Part shown: piece by piece, positions 11,947 through 22,989 of the stretch
Layout: the number at the start of each line of letters is the position of its first letter
Numbering within the stretch: the stretch's first letter is position 1
Source of the DNA: Glycine soja
Taxonomy: Eukaryota > Streptophyta > Magnoliopsida > Fabales > Fabaceae
NCBI RefSeq assembly: GCF_004193775.1
Contig: NC_041002.1
Coordinates: 42,139,819 to 42,203,818 of the forward strand
Reading direction: 5' to 3'
Length of the DNA stretch: 64,000 nt
The notes under the pieces: generated by a model
What the model saw: only the letters and a program-made list of their open reading frames with translations
The model's database searches: none
What the model was told of the DNA's origin: nothing
Program-made: the position numbers and the translations under genes

Positions 11947-12971
11947 GTATTGTAGAATCTTACTACCCACAAGGGGAATTTATGTCTCACATTTTATTTC
12001 GTATATTTTGATGAAACAACTACAAATATATATAAGAATACACTGAGACAATCATGGATTCTATTTTGGATAATACACTAAGGCTGACATTGGTTATCTT
12101 GAAATGTTTGCTTGTCGAAGGATAAAGGAGGCCTCGGTATTGATTTAGTAAATTTTTAACACTGCTTGAACCTTGCAAATCCTTTCCTTTTCCCTTAGTC
12201 ATAAGCAATTAGCCTGTATTAAGTTTTATCCAATAGTTTAAGTGCTTAATTGTGGGTATTAGACTATATAGAGGTTTACACTGAAGTTTTACTTAGGAAT
12301 TTAAATTTAATTTTATAGCTCTACATGCATCTAACTAACTGACAGTAACTTACACAGTTAGTTACAGGTTACTTAAGTAATCTAAAGCTAACATCAACTA
12401 CGCAATGCGTGTAATGACTTTTCTTTTAATTCCTTATTTTCCCCTTTAAGTAATTATCACAGGGTGTTTAAAAAATTTGTATAACTCTACTATGAGTCTA
12501 TCAATGGTCATTGCTATGTATCATCACAGTAAGTGCAGTCATGCACTGTGTTTTTTGTCTTAGTATGGTTAACAAAATATTTTTCATGCACCAATTCCAC
12601 TTATTTAGGTATTGGAATCCGAACCATGTTGGCAATTCGGTTGCTGTTTGTGTTTCTACTCTACAAACTAAAATATTCTACCTCAGGTACAATTGCTATA
12701 ACAAGACTAATGCAATGATATAACAATGGTGCTTAAATCATATACATGATTCTGCTACTAAAAATGGACAACTACTGTTTCCTTGCCTCCACAAATTAAT
12801 GCTAAAGCTGTTGCAGAATAGTAAACCACACCCAAACAGCACACCAGTGGTTTCGGTTGTAGGATTCCGTCAAAAAAGCAATCCAATAATCCCTGCAGTT
12901 AAAAGAAATGAAGCTATAGTGACACATAAACATCACATATAACATATTTCAATTGGAAGGGGGACAGATTC

Positions 12972-14047
12972 TGTTGGACAAGTGACCTCAGATATCTTAA
13001 GAAGGGGGGGTTGAATTAAGATATTACAAATTATTTCCCCAATTAAAAATTCTATTTAACTTTCTATTCAAGTTATATATTCCCTTAATAATGATTCAAA
13101 AGAACAATTTGAATATGAACATAAAACATTAATAAATAAAGGAGTTTAAGGGAAGAGAAAATGCAAACTCAGATTTATACTGGTTCGGCCACACCCTTGT
13201 GCCTACGTCCAGTCCCCAAGCAACCCGCTTGAGAGTTCCACTATTTTGTAAATTCCTTTTACAAGTTCTAAACACACAAGGACAATCCTTCCTTTGTGTT
13301 TAGAATCCTTTCACAACAAGAGACCCTCGGTCTCTTAATCCCTTTTCAGAATAAAGAAGAAGAGAAGAAGAAATCTCTTTTGAAAGAGATAGATTGAACA
13401 ATTTGAGCACTCAAATAATTCCTTATTGAATCACAAGTGTTTTGGCCAAGGAATTTGTAAGAGGATAAAACAATTTTGCTTGTTAAGAGGATAAGACCTT
13501 TTTGTTCTTCAAAACTCTTGTTAAATTCGTGTCTCTAGTCACATATATATAAGCCTTTGATGGCCACTTAAGAATCAGAGAAACAGATGTGACTGTTGAG
13601 AATGTTTTCTGAAAAACTTCTCTGGTAATCGATTATAATATGTGTGTAATCGATTACAAGCTTTAAAATTTGAATTAAAACGTTCAGAAACTGCTGGTAA
13701 TCGATTACCATATATGCGTAATCGATTACACAGTGCAAATTTTGAATTCAAATTTTAATAGCTGTTGTAAATCAGTTATGGCCACTGGTAATCGATTACA
13801 TCCTCTGGTAATCGATTACCAAAGAGTAAATTTGTTGAAAAATACTTTTTAACTTAAATTTCTTGGCCAAACATTTTGCTACTTCAATTGGAACTCCCTT
13901 CCTATTTAATATACCCTTTCTAAGACTCTAGAGACTGTCTTGATCATCCATCTTGAATATCTTTAATTTCTTTGTCTTCAATAAAGCTTTGAGACGCATG
14001 TGAAACTTTGGCATCATCAAAACATTCAGCTTGATCCTTTGTCTACA
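12972..14047 (-). mobile_element. 3' LTR of C1
   Basis: 1076 bp; reads TGTAGACAAAGG to TTGTCCAACA on the minus strand. It lacks an 18-bp duplication present in the 5' LTR near 21055-21075. It contains six TAATCGATTA-type sites (13625-13820), one of them mutated. Confidence 0.9.
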
Positions 14048-14232
14048 ATCTCCCCCTTTTTGATGATGACAATCCTTGAAATCAAGACAAGCTATATACA
14101 AGATGATAGCACGTTCACACAACCCTTACTCCCCCTATCTTTTGGCATGTATGCCTAACTTTACTTAATGATAGATTTCTAATTGACAATTGATTTCTAA
14201 CCCAAGTTCTCTCAAGTTCTCTCCCCCTTTGG
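14048..14232 (-). promoter_or_regulatory. Three polypurine-tract motifs upstream of the 3' LTR of C1
   Basis: On the minus strand AAAAAGGGGGAGAT abuts the LTR (14048-14062). Related motifs lie farther upstream, ATAGGGGGAGT near 14129-14139 and AAAGGGGGAGA near 14220-14230. Repeated polypurine tracts are a described feature of Sireviruses. Only the LTR-proximal copy is positioned to prime plus-strand synthesis. Confidence 0.75.
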
Positions 14233-14453
14233 CAACATCAAAAAGAACTAAGCAACATAATCAATATCCAAACAGAGCCAAACAATAAACCAAAATAAAT
14301 CCATACATTGTCATAACCAACCAAATCAAAGTCAAGACATATAATATAAGTGCAAGATTACGATAACTAAGCAATAAAAAGCCAAATACACGGCGATAAA
14401 CGAAAGTACTAATAATACTTAATTACTAATAATACTTAGTCATAATACTTAAG
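14233..14453 (-). other. Untranslated tail between accessory ORF and polypurine motifs
   Basis: AT-rich non-coding DNA. Nothing recognisable. Confidence 0.4.
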
Positions 14454-15587
14454 CTAAGATGATGATGGAGGCGGTGGTGGTGGATCAAAGCAAGTACGGA
14501 TGAAGGATACATCTTCTTCAACTTTGGTGATCCTTGATTCCATGGCATCGAACCGCATGTCGACTTGCAATTCCATGGCATCAAACTTCTCACCAACAAA
14601 AGTCTGAAGTCCATCAAACTTGTCCATAAGCCTTCGAAGAAGAGTGGAATTATCTTCAACTGGTAGGTTGCCTTCTTCATCAGCGGGTTGAGCACCCTTT
14701 TTGACCCAAGAGTCATCATGCTCTTTGCGGTAACCAAAAGAAGCAATCTTAGCAGCACCAATTAAAAAAGATCTCTTGATTGGAACATAAGGTTCAGAAT
14801 CAAGAGGAATTTGAAAATGGCGGAAAAAGAGAGTGACAAGATGTGGATATGGCAAAGGTGCATTTAATCGCAATGCCTTATGCATGCGATATCTTACAAG
14901 ATGTGCCCAGTCAAGTTGACGCCCGGTATGAAAGGCCCACATGATAACAAGATCTTCCTCAGAAACCTGGGCAAGATTGGAAGATCGTGGAAGCAAAATC
15001 CGCACAATCAGATAATGAAGGATGCGGCTTTCAAAAGCCAATGAGCTGGCAAGAAGGCGTCCGGTCATATCCGCATTGTTGGTACAAACCAACTGGCGGG
15101 CATCATGTGCAGAAAAATCAAACTTCCAATCGTCATTCAGTGTACCTTCAAATGGTACACCGACACTGGACAATTGGGTTAAGTCATGGAAAAGGGATTG
15201 GTCAATGACCATTTTTATCCCAAAAACCTCAGAAATCAAAGTGCTGTCCTGAATTTCAAGATTACAATAAAAGGCTTTAACCAATTCAGGATAAACAGGC
15301 AATTGTAATGACATGAAAGGTATGAGACCTAAATTCTGAAATGCTTGAATTCAATCAAAGGTTTCAGTAGAAAAGAATTCCATATCAATGAACTTAGGGT
15401 CGATAATGGAGCGAGATGAGAAAAGATTTGAATACTGTTTCTGCTATTCTTCAGAAGAAAACAATGTGGAAGAGGATAATGAGGGTGGAATTGGTGTTGT
15501 GGATGCGCTAGTGGCTCCGGAACGATGAGCTCTTGAAGCCGAAGCGGAGGCGGATGAACCCTTACGTTTCTTTGATGATTCTGCCAT
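14454..15587 (-). pseudogene. Accessory ('putative plant transposon protein') gene of C1, two nonsense codons
   Basis: Starting at the ATG 15585-15587, the frame runs about 377 codons to the stop at 14454. It begins with a Lys/Arg and Ser/Ala-rich tail (MAESSKKRKG), carries the 'putative plant transposon protein' region (about residues 95-270, with TGRLLASSLAFESRILHY and DLVIMWAFHTGRQLDW), then a probable coiled coil (MDKFDGLQTFVGEKFDAMEL) and a proline/serine end. A TAG near residue 48 and a TGA near residue 83 interrupt it; each is one transition from CAG (Gln) or TGG (Trp), as expected from decay of methylated DNA. It occupies the env-like place behind pol but shows no signal peptide or membrane segment. 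Function unknown. Upstream lies a promoter-like cluster (15768-15925). Confidence 0.65.
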
Positions 15588-15767
15588 TTGAAGGAGTTTT
15601 TGCAAATTTCAATCGGTGAAATCAAAAGAAAAATGAAAAAGAAGAAGATTGCAATTTACGGGAGTCGATTTGATGAAGAAATGAGTGAGATAGGAAGGTT
15701 TGGAGGTTTGGGAATGGAGGAACGTTGCAAGGAGGAAGGGGCTGCGCAGGGGTTTCTAGAAAATGTG

Positions 15768-15925
15768 ATATTTATAGAGCAGGACGCGTGTTAATCGATT
15801 ACAAGTAATGGTAATCGATTACAGGAGGAGGCAGCCTACTGGTAATCGATTACATGAATACTGTAATCGATTACAGGCCATCTGTTCTAGTGTAATCGAT
15901 TACAATATTCATGTAATCGATTACC
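15768..15925 (-). promoter_or_regulatory. Internal promoter candidate for the accessory gene of C1
   Basis: Six TAATCGATTA palindromes (near 15791, 15809, 15841, 15862, 15891 and 15912) lie in 140 bp. On the minus strand they are followed by a TATA box, CTATAAATATC (15768-15778), and 180 bp later by the accessory ATG. The C1 LTR has the same order: palindrome cluster, then TATATATA. The resemblance is visible in sequence; promoter function is inferred. Confidence 0.5.
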
Positions 15926-16080
15926 AAAACAAAAAATAGTCTTTTCCTAAAAGAAAACTTATTTCTAAGTCTAAAAACTTATACTATCTTAAGAGTTAAT
16001 TATACTAACAAGAAAAGTAAACTAAATTAAACACAACAAGCTTCATACTTAATCAAAACACAATCAATCATTCATAAAAA
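15926..16080 (-). other. Spacer between pol and internal promoter candidate
   Basis: Short AT-rich non-coding sequence on the minus strand; nothing recognised. Confidence 0.4.
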
Positions 16081-18339
16081 TTACCTATCCAAATCACTAA
16101 GGTCTAAAAGGCCTAATTCTCTTCTAATTGAAAAGAATATTTCTTTTGGGAGAGGTTTTGTAAAGATATCAGCAAGCTGATTCTTTGTATCAACAAACTC
16201 TAATATACTATCTCCCTTTAGGACATGATCTTTAAGAAAATGGTGCCTAATTTCTATATGTTTGGTTCTAGAGTGTTGAATAGGGTTTTTGGATAGATTT
16301 ATGGAACTAGTATTATCACACCTAATAGGTATACGATCAAGAAGGATACCATAGTCAGATAATTGTAGCTTCATCCATAAAATTTGTGCACAACAATTGC
16401 CGGCAGAAATATATTTCGCTTCAGCAGTGGATAAAGCAACACTGTTTTGTTTCTTACTATGCCATGAGACAAGAGCGGATCCAATGAATTGACAAGTTCC
16501 ACTTGTGCTTTTTCTATCAGTTTTAGATCCGGCAAAGTCAGAATCAGAATATCCTATTAAGTTACATGTTGAGTTCTTAGGATACCATAATCCTAAATTT
16601 ATTGTACCTAATAGATATCTCATGATTCTCTTAACTGCACTCAAATGTGATTGTTTAGGGTTGGATTGAAACCTAGCACACATGCATACACTAAACATAA
16701 TATCAGGGCTACTAGCAGATAAATAGAGAAGAGATCCAATCATACCTCGATATTGTTTCATGTCTATAGATTGACCAGATTCATCTTTATCTAAGTAACA
16801 GCTAGTGCTCATCGGTGTAGCCATGTGTTTTGCACTTTCCATCCCAAATCTTTTGATCAATTCCTTGCAGTACTTGGATTGATTGATGAATATACCTTCT
16901 TGAGTTTGCTTGATTTGTAATCCCAGGAAGTACTTTAGTTCTCCCATCATTGACATTTCAAATTCACTTTGCATATCAAGGGAAAATTCCTTGCACAATG
17001 AATCATTAGTGGATCCAAAAATTATATCATCAGCATATATTTGAACCAACAAAATATCATTATGCTTTCTCTTTATGAATAATGTGGTATCCACTTTTCC
17101 TCTAGAAAATTCTTTTTCTAGGAGAAAATTACTTAAACGTTCATACCACGCCCTAGGGGCTTGTTTCAAACCATAAAGAGCATTTTGTAATTTATAAACA
17201 TGATTTGGTTTATCCGGGATTTCAAAACCTGGAGGTTGTTCAACATATACTTCTTCTTGAATTAAACCATTTAGAAAAGCACTTTTAACATCCATTTGAT
17301 AGAGCTTAAAATTCATTATGGATGCATATGCTAAAAGCATTCTAATGGCTTCTAATCTTGCAACTGGAGCATATGTTTCTTCATAGTCTATTCCCTCTTC
17401 TTGATTATACCCTTTTGCTACTAACCTAGCCTTATTTCTAATAATTATGCCATGTTCATCTAATTTATTTCTAAAAACCCATTTTGTTCCTATGACAGGA
17501 TAATTTTCAGGTTTCTCTACTAGTTTCCACACATTGTTTCTTTCAAATTGATTCAGTTCTTCTTGCATGGCAATGATCCAGTTATCATCTACTATGGCTT
17601 CTTTTATATTTTTAGGTTCAATCATAGATACAAAAGCCATAGTATTGCATAAATCTTTAAGAGAATGTCTAGTTGTTACCCCTTTTGATATATCACCAAT
17701 AATGTTGTCGAGGGGATGATCGCTTGAGGCTTTCCATTCTCTTGGAAGTTCATTATTTGCTCTAACTCCATTATCTTGAGAATCTTCATTGCTTCCTTCA
17801 TCTTTTTCTTTAGAGTCATTTCCATGAATATGTGTATCTTCTAAGGAATCTGAAATATCATCTAAAAAATCCTTCCTTGGAAGAATGGCATTAGACTCAT
17901 CAAAGGAAACATGTATAGACTCTTCAATTGTCATTGTTCTTTTATTATATATTCTATAAGCTTTACTATGCAGAGAATATCCAAGGAAAATACCTTCATC
18001 TGACTTAGCATCAAATTTTCCTAAGTTATATTTTCCATTATTCAATACAAAACATTTACAACCAAAGATATGAAGATGTGAGATGTTTGGTTTTCTGCCA
18101 TTGAACAATTCATATGGAGTTTTCTTTAAGATGGGTCTTATTAAAGCCCTATTTAAAATGTAGCATGCAGTGTTAACGGCTTCAGCCCAAAAATATTTTG
18201 GAAGAGGTGTATCATTTAATAAAGTTCTAGCAATCTCTTCCAAAGATCTATTTTTCCTTTCAACAACACCATTTTTTTGAGGGGTTCTTGGTGCAGAAAA
18301 GTTATGCTCAATCCCATGCTTATCACAAAATAATTCAAA
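16081..18339 (-). pseudogene. Copia pol of C1: integrase end, reverse transcriptase, RNase H
   Basis: The frame is open from just after the TAA at 18340-18342 to the stop at 16081. It contains the end of the integrase core ([13 protein letters not shown]), the integrase C-terminal region ([17 protein letters not shown]), a long acidic linker, the copia-type RT ([40 protein letters not shown] and the catalytic YADD at 17028-17039), and RNase H ([15 protein letters not shown], then the [10 protein letters not shown] end). RT and RNase H look undamaged, and their length is normal for the family. The protein could not be made as one piece because of upstream stops. The neighbouring inverted copy has the same text with one base missing. 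Confidence 0.9.
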
Positions 18340-18675
18340 TTATTTATTTTCAAACTCACCCCCATGATCACTCCTAATAGATATAATCTTGAGATTTTTC
18401 TTATTTTGAATGATTTTTGCAAGTTTTCTAAATGCTTGGAATACATCATTCTTATGAGTGATAAAAAGAGTCCATGTGTATCTATAATAATCATCAACTA
18501 TAACAAGAGCATAGTAACTTCCTCCAAAACTCATGATTCTGGAAGGACCAAACAAATCCATATGTAGTAATTGTAAGGGTTGAGTAGTTGAAACAATGTT
18601 TTTAGATTTGAAAGAAACTCTAGTTTGTTTTCCCTTTTGACAAGCATCACATAGCCTATCTTTTTCAAATCTTAG
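18340..18675 (-). pseudogene. Copia integrase core of C1, between two nonsense codons
   Basis: Same frame as the downstream pol, bounded by TAA at 18340-18342 (after GGEFENK) and TAA at 18676-18678. It holds DACQKGKQTRVSF (end of the zinc-finger region), LLHMDLFGPSR (first catalytic Asp) and RSDHGGEFEN (second Asp). Both stops also occur in the copy at 59007-59343. Confidence 0.85.
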
Positions 18676-19158
18676 TTATGGCAAACCAACAACTAAATCT
18701 TTTGATATTAATCTATTTAAGTGTTCCATGTTTATATGTGCAATCCGTTTATGCCATAACCATGGATCATCATCTTTACTAAGAAAACATTGATTATTAT
18801 CTAGTTTTTGACTAAAGTCTATCATGTAAACATTGTTGACTCTAAACCCTATATGCTTTATATTCGTATCATGTTTATGTTCAATGACACACTTTTGAGA
18901 ATCAAATGATACCAGATAGCCTTTGTCACATAATTGACTCACACTAAGTAGACTATGTTTAAGACCTTCAACAAGTAGAACATTTTCAATGGAGGTTGAA
19001 GAATTTGTACCTATTTTTCCAACTCCAAGAATTCTACCTTTGTTGTTGTCACCATAAGTTACATGTCCGCTTTTCTTGGGAGAGATATGTGTGAATTTTG
19101 ATTCGTCTCCCGTCATATGTTTTGAGCATCCGCTATCTATGTACCACTTTTTCCTCAA
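18676..19158 (-). pseudogene. Copia protease end and integrase zinc finger of C1
   Basis: Begins KKWYIDSGCSKHMTGD, the aspartic-protease active site (DSG) of Ty1-copia elements, and runs through [17 protein letters not shown] to the His pair of the integrase finger (LWHKRIAHINMEHL). It ends at a TAA replacing a sense codon after LVVGLP. A stop and frame change (19158-19173) separate it from gag. Confidence 0.85.
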
Positions 19159-19172
19159 GGGTTCCTACAAAA

Positions 19173-20258
19173 TCAAGGATGTAACTTAGGTACCCAAACT
19201 TTATTGGGTCCTTGTGTGTTAGTATGAATAACAGATCCTGTTGGGACCCAAATCATTTTAATATTGTTACAATTTCTTCTAAAATAGCATGTAGATGTGC
19301 CATGCCCTTTTCTTCCACAGTAAAAACATGTGATAAAACTAGAATTATATTTTAATGTGGAAGTATAGAAGTTTTTATGAAATTTTTGTTGTTTTTCGGA
19401 TTTATATCCTAGTCCAGCCTTATTGGAGGCATGCCTTTGTTTTCCTAATATGACATCTAAATTATTTTTACTATAAGAGAATTTTGCAAGTGAGTTTTTC
19501 AACTCTTTGATTTCTTTTTCATACTTTTCACAACAACTACAAGAATCTGACATTTTCTTGTTAGAAATAGTAGAGATATGAACTTTTTCATTTGGTTTAG
19601 AAATTGAGACTTCATTTCTAAGATGATTTGATTCTTTGTTTAATTTTGAAATTTCATTTTCTAAATTTGAAATTGTTTTCTTTGAAGATGAAACTAACTT
19701 TGCAAGTTTAATTGACTCTTTATGCAGATCAGCAAATGCATCTTGCAATTCATCAAAAGAAATAGATAAATTGTTTGAAGATGTTACCTCTTCATCACTT
19801 TCATAATTTTTTGCCATAAGGCAGAGGTTTATTTCTTCATTTTCTGAATCTTCAGAAGATTCCATATCGTTTTCATCCCATGTAATGTATGCTTTCTTCA
19901 ATTTCTTTTCATTAATATTTTTCTTTTCAGACTTCTCCATCTTTTTCTTGAAGATGGGACAATCAACCCTCAGATGTCCAGGTTGATTGCACTCAAAGCA
20001 TTTTAGAGTAAAGGATGAAGTTTCTGTCCTTCTTTTAGGTTTAAAATTGGGTCGCTTTTGATTTCCTCTGACTCTTAGGAACTTGTTGAATCTTTTTACA
20101 AACAAACTAATATCTTCATCATTATCCAAGTCAATTGAATCTTCTTTATCACTGTCTTCTTGGATTGCAGATGAGACTTTAAGAGCGATTCCCTTCTTCT
20201 TCTTATCAGTTTCTTCATGCTGATTTAATCTTAGCAATTCCATTTCATGCTCCTGCAA
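19173..20258 (-). pseudogene. Copia gag C-terminal part of C1, two zinc knuckles
   Basis: About 361 residues: an acidic segment, a first CCHC knuckle (CFECNQPGHLRVDCP, about residue 87), a long Lys/Glu/Ser coiled-coil-like stretch (residues 165-265), and a second knuckle (CFYCGRKGHGTSTCYF, about residue 315). This is the nucleocapsid end of gag, which packages the RNA. Two widely spaced knuckles suit the Sirevirus lineage. It is out of frame with the upstream gag half. Confidence 0.85.
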
Positions 20259-20881
20259 TTTTCCAATAACATAGCAAGAGACATACTAGATAAATCTTGA
20301 GATTCTGTGATGGCTGTTACCTTTGGTTGTCATTCTCTATTAAGACATCTTAAGACTTTATTTACTAGATCTTCATTTTGAAAAGTTTTTCCTAGAGATG
20401 CAAGATGATTAACTATGTGCGTGAACCTCTTTTGCATGTCTTGTATACTTTCATTTACATTCATCCTAAAAAGTTCATATTCACGAGTTAAAGTGTTTAT
20501 CCTAGATCTTTTAACATCTGTTGTGCCTTCATGTGTTACTTGTAGTGTATCCCACATATCCTTAGCACTTTTACAATTTGAAACCCTAAAGTATTCATCT
20601 ATTCCTAGGGCAGATGTAATAATATTTTTGGCCTTTAAATTATATGGTACTAATCTTCTTTCTTCCTCAGTCCAATCTGCTCTAGGTTTTTCTATTGTTG
20701 CACTTCCGGCCATTATAGAGGGAACATAAGGTCCTTGTTCTATGGCTTCCCAAATATTTAAATCTATTGCCTCTATAAAGATTTGCATGCGGGTTTTCCA
20801 GTGGTGGTAACCCACTCCATTAAATATGGGAGGTCTATTTATAGAATTTCCCTCGGGAAACAAGTAGTTTGATGAGGCCAT
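20259..20881 (-). pseudogene. Copia gag N-terminal part of C1
   Basis: ATG at 20879-20881 gives 183 residues of the UBN2-like gag family (PPIFNGVGYHHWKTRMQIF, AKDMWDTLQVTHEGT, MQKRFTHIVNHLASLGK). The stop at 20330 is TGA where TGG is usual (NREW); the same frame then continues until a frameshift near 20259. The ATG lies about 37 bp downstream of the PBS, so this is the native start. Capsid protein by family; the breaks make it inactive. Confidence 0.85.
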
Positions 20882-20917
20882 AATTCTTGAAGCTTCTAAA
20901 CTTTATACAAGAATGAA

Positions 20918-20929
20918 GCTCTGATACCA
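20918..20929 (-). promoter_or_regulatory. Primer binding site of C1 (initiator-Met tRNA type)
   Basis: On the minus strand TGGTATCAGAGC follows the LTR end after two bases. This is the standard plant copia primer site complementary to the 3' end of tRNA-iMet. Confidence 0.95.
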
Positions 20930-20931
20930 CT

Positions 20932-22025
20932 TGTTGGACAAGTGGCCTCAGATATCTTAAGAAGGGGGGGGGTTGAATTAAGATATTACAAATTATTTTC
21001 CCAATTAAAAATTCTATTTAACTTTCTATTCAAGTTATATATTCCCTTAATAATGATTTTCTTAAATAATGATTCAAAAGAACAATTTGAATATGAATAT
21101 AAAACAATAATAAATAAAGGAGTTTAAGGGAAGAGAAAATGCAAACTCAGATTTATACTGGTTCAGCAACACCCTTGTGCCTACGTCCAGTCCCCAAGCA
21201 ACCCGCTTGAGAGTTCCACTATCTTGTCAATTCCTTTTACAAGTTCTAAACACACAAGGACAATCCTTCCTTTGTGTTTAGAATCCTTTCACAACAAGAG
21301 ACCATCGGCCTCTTAATCCCTTTTCAGAATAAAGAAGAAGAGAAGAAGAAATCTCTCTTGAAAGAGATAGATTGAACAATTTGAGCACTCAAATAATTCC
21401 TTATTGAATCACAAGTGTTTTGGCCAAGGAATTTGTAAGAGGATAAAACAATTTTGCTTGTTAAGAGGATAAGACCTTTTTGTTCTTCAAAACTCTTGTT
21501 AAATTTGTGTCTCTAGTCACATATATATAAGCCTTTGATGGCCACTTAAGAATCAGAGAAAAAGATGTGACTGTTGAGAATGTTTTCTGAAAAACTCCTC
21601 TGGTAATCGATTACAGTATGTGTGTAATCGATTACAAGCTTTAATATTTGAATTAAAACGTTTAGAAACTGCTGGTAATCGATTACCATATATGTGTAAT
21701 CGATTGCACAGTGCAAATTTTGAATTCAAATTTTAATAGCTGTTGTAAATCAGTTTTGGCCACTGGTAATCGATTACATCCTCTGGTAATCGATTACCAG
21801 AGAGTAAATTTGTTGAAAAAGACTTTTTAACTTAAATTTCTTGGCCAAACTTTTTGCTACTTCAATTGGAATTCCCTTCCTATTTAATATACCCTTTCTA
21901 AGACTCTAGAGACTGTCTTGATCATCCATCTTGAATATATTTAATTTCTTTGTCTTGAATAGAGCTTTGAGACGCATGTGAAACTTTGGCATCATCAAAA
22001 CATTCAGCTTGATCCTTTGTCTACA
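20932..22025 (-). mobile_element. 5' LTR of C1
   Basis: 1094 bp, TGTAGACAAAGG to TTGTCCAACA on the minus strand, exactly as long as the LTR at 55658-56751. TATATATA near 21532 lies downstream (minus strand) of a cluster of six TAATCGATTA-type sites (21600-21800). Confidence 0.9.
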
Positions 22026-22879
22026 GTTTCGTGATAGAATACTATATAAAGTTAGTGGACAAAAACTCAGAAGGACCCAAGGTCTAGAAAGTATACTAAA
22101 GGAGCAACAACATACATTAAGGAGGTAGTTAATTAGCAGGTATTAGTAAGTTCAACTGGCATGTAAGGGATAGCAACAAGGTTGTTAGTTACCAAGTAGT
22201 TACTATGCATTGATTCGGTTAATGTTGCCTATGACAGACTGCCTTTGTATATATAAGAGTAGTGTATTATTAGTTATTTACCATAATAGCACTGGATATA
22301 TGTATATATATGTCGAAAAGGGTTGCCAATCCGAAGGCCATACATCAACATATCTAACAAAATCAAGTTTTATATAAACATGTAACGTTTTCCTAATTTC
22401 ACCTGCAAATGACAATCAACCGAAAGACACACAATCAACCGAACAAGTGTTTTAGGCCAAAAATGGGTGCTAATATTCTCCACTTCTGGATCAACGTATA
22501 TAGTGTCTTACTTTTACATTAACTTGATAGACACAGAGACATACATGTTTGCCTTGTACTAAAACCTAAGCAATACAACATTAAAGGGTCAAACATTGTG
22601 GAAGCAACAAACTACTCTGACGATACAGGTATGAAATGAAGGTCAAGAAGCAAAATGACTTGCTTGCGAACAATGTTGTTTCTATGAACAGAATCAGCTA
22701 AAAAGTGCATGCAAGATGCTCTAGTGTTCTCCTATTTTTGGGGGTTTGAGTATATTTCCAAACACCCTGTGATAATTACTTAAGCAATGGCCATTGATAA
22801 ACTCATAGAAGAATCTAAAGACAGAGAGGGACTGGAAAGACAAAGAGGGACTAGAAACACAACTATTTCATCTAAACAA

Positions 22880-22989
22880 ATTGATGATTCTACTGATAGG
22901 ATTATGGATGGAATGGAAGGAACACTGATGACAGATGGGTAGATCAAAAGTTTAGTGGCATATCATGAAGTTGGTCATAGTATTTGTAG
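22880..22989 (+). pseudogene. Captured exon of a plastid-type FtsH protease
   Basis: Reads IDDSTDRIMDGMEGTLM, a stop, then IKSLVAYHEVGHSICR, ending at a GTAAG donor (22990). AYHEVGH is the zinc-binding HEXXH motif of FtsH AAA proteases, and GMEG..MTDG..KSLVAYHE is the plant thylakoid FtsH context as I remember it. A TAG replaces a Lys codon. No ATPase domain is near. It is a transposon-carried fragment, mirrored at 54694-54803. Confidence 0.8.

Larger units (their letters stand above)
7865..12971 (+). mobile_element. CACTA-type transposon interior with captured host exons, left part
   Basis: Between the O1 LTR and the copia insertion lies AT-rich sequence with isolated host-like exons (8020-8199, 9370-9431, 11848-11946), each with good splice borders and surrounded by intron-like DNA. 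It continues at 22026: the copia insertion has a near target-site duplication and the far end carries CACTA subterminal repeats. Linking this part to the CACTA element is therefore inference. No transposase is seen here. A piece at about 10750-10850 reads as an open peptide with GYTPRAVISILPDE, which I do not recognise. Remaining sequence: nothing identified. Confidence 0.55.
12972..22025 (-). mobile_element. Sirevirus-like Ty1-copia element, complete, minus strand (element C1)
   Basis: 9054 bp bounded by LTRs 12972-14047 (3' in element sense) and 20932-22025 (5'). Flanks GATTC and GTTTC differ at one base, a decayed 5-bp target duplication. Order on the minus strand: LTR, iMet-type PBS, gag with two zinc knuckles, protease, integrase, RT/RNase H, an accessory ORF, repeated polypurine tracts, LTR. 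Size, iMet PBS, repeated polypurine motifs and an extra ORF behind pol fit the Sirevirus (SIRE1) lineage. It interrupts the CACTA element. The LTRs differ by an 18-bp indel and scattered substitutions, and the ORFs carry several lesions, so it is not recent. Confidence 0.85.

Noticed and set aside
14454..15314. A viral envelope protein in the copia element
   Set aside because: No signal peptide, transmembrane segment or fusion-like region; the text fits the plant transposon-protein family instead.
22880..22989. A functional FtsH protease gene
   Set aside because: Only one exon with an in-frame stop; no ATPase domain or further exons within several kb.
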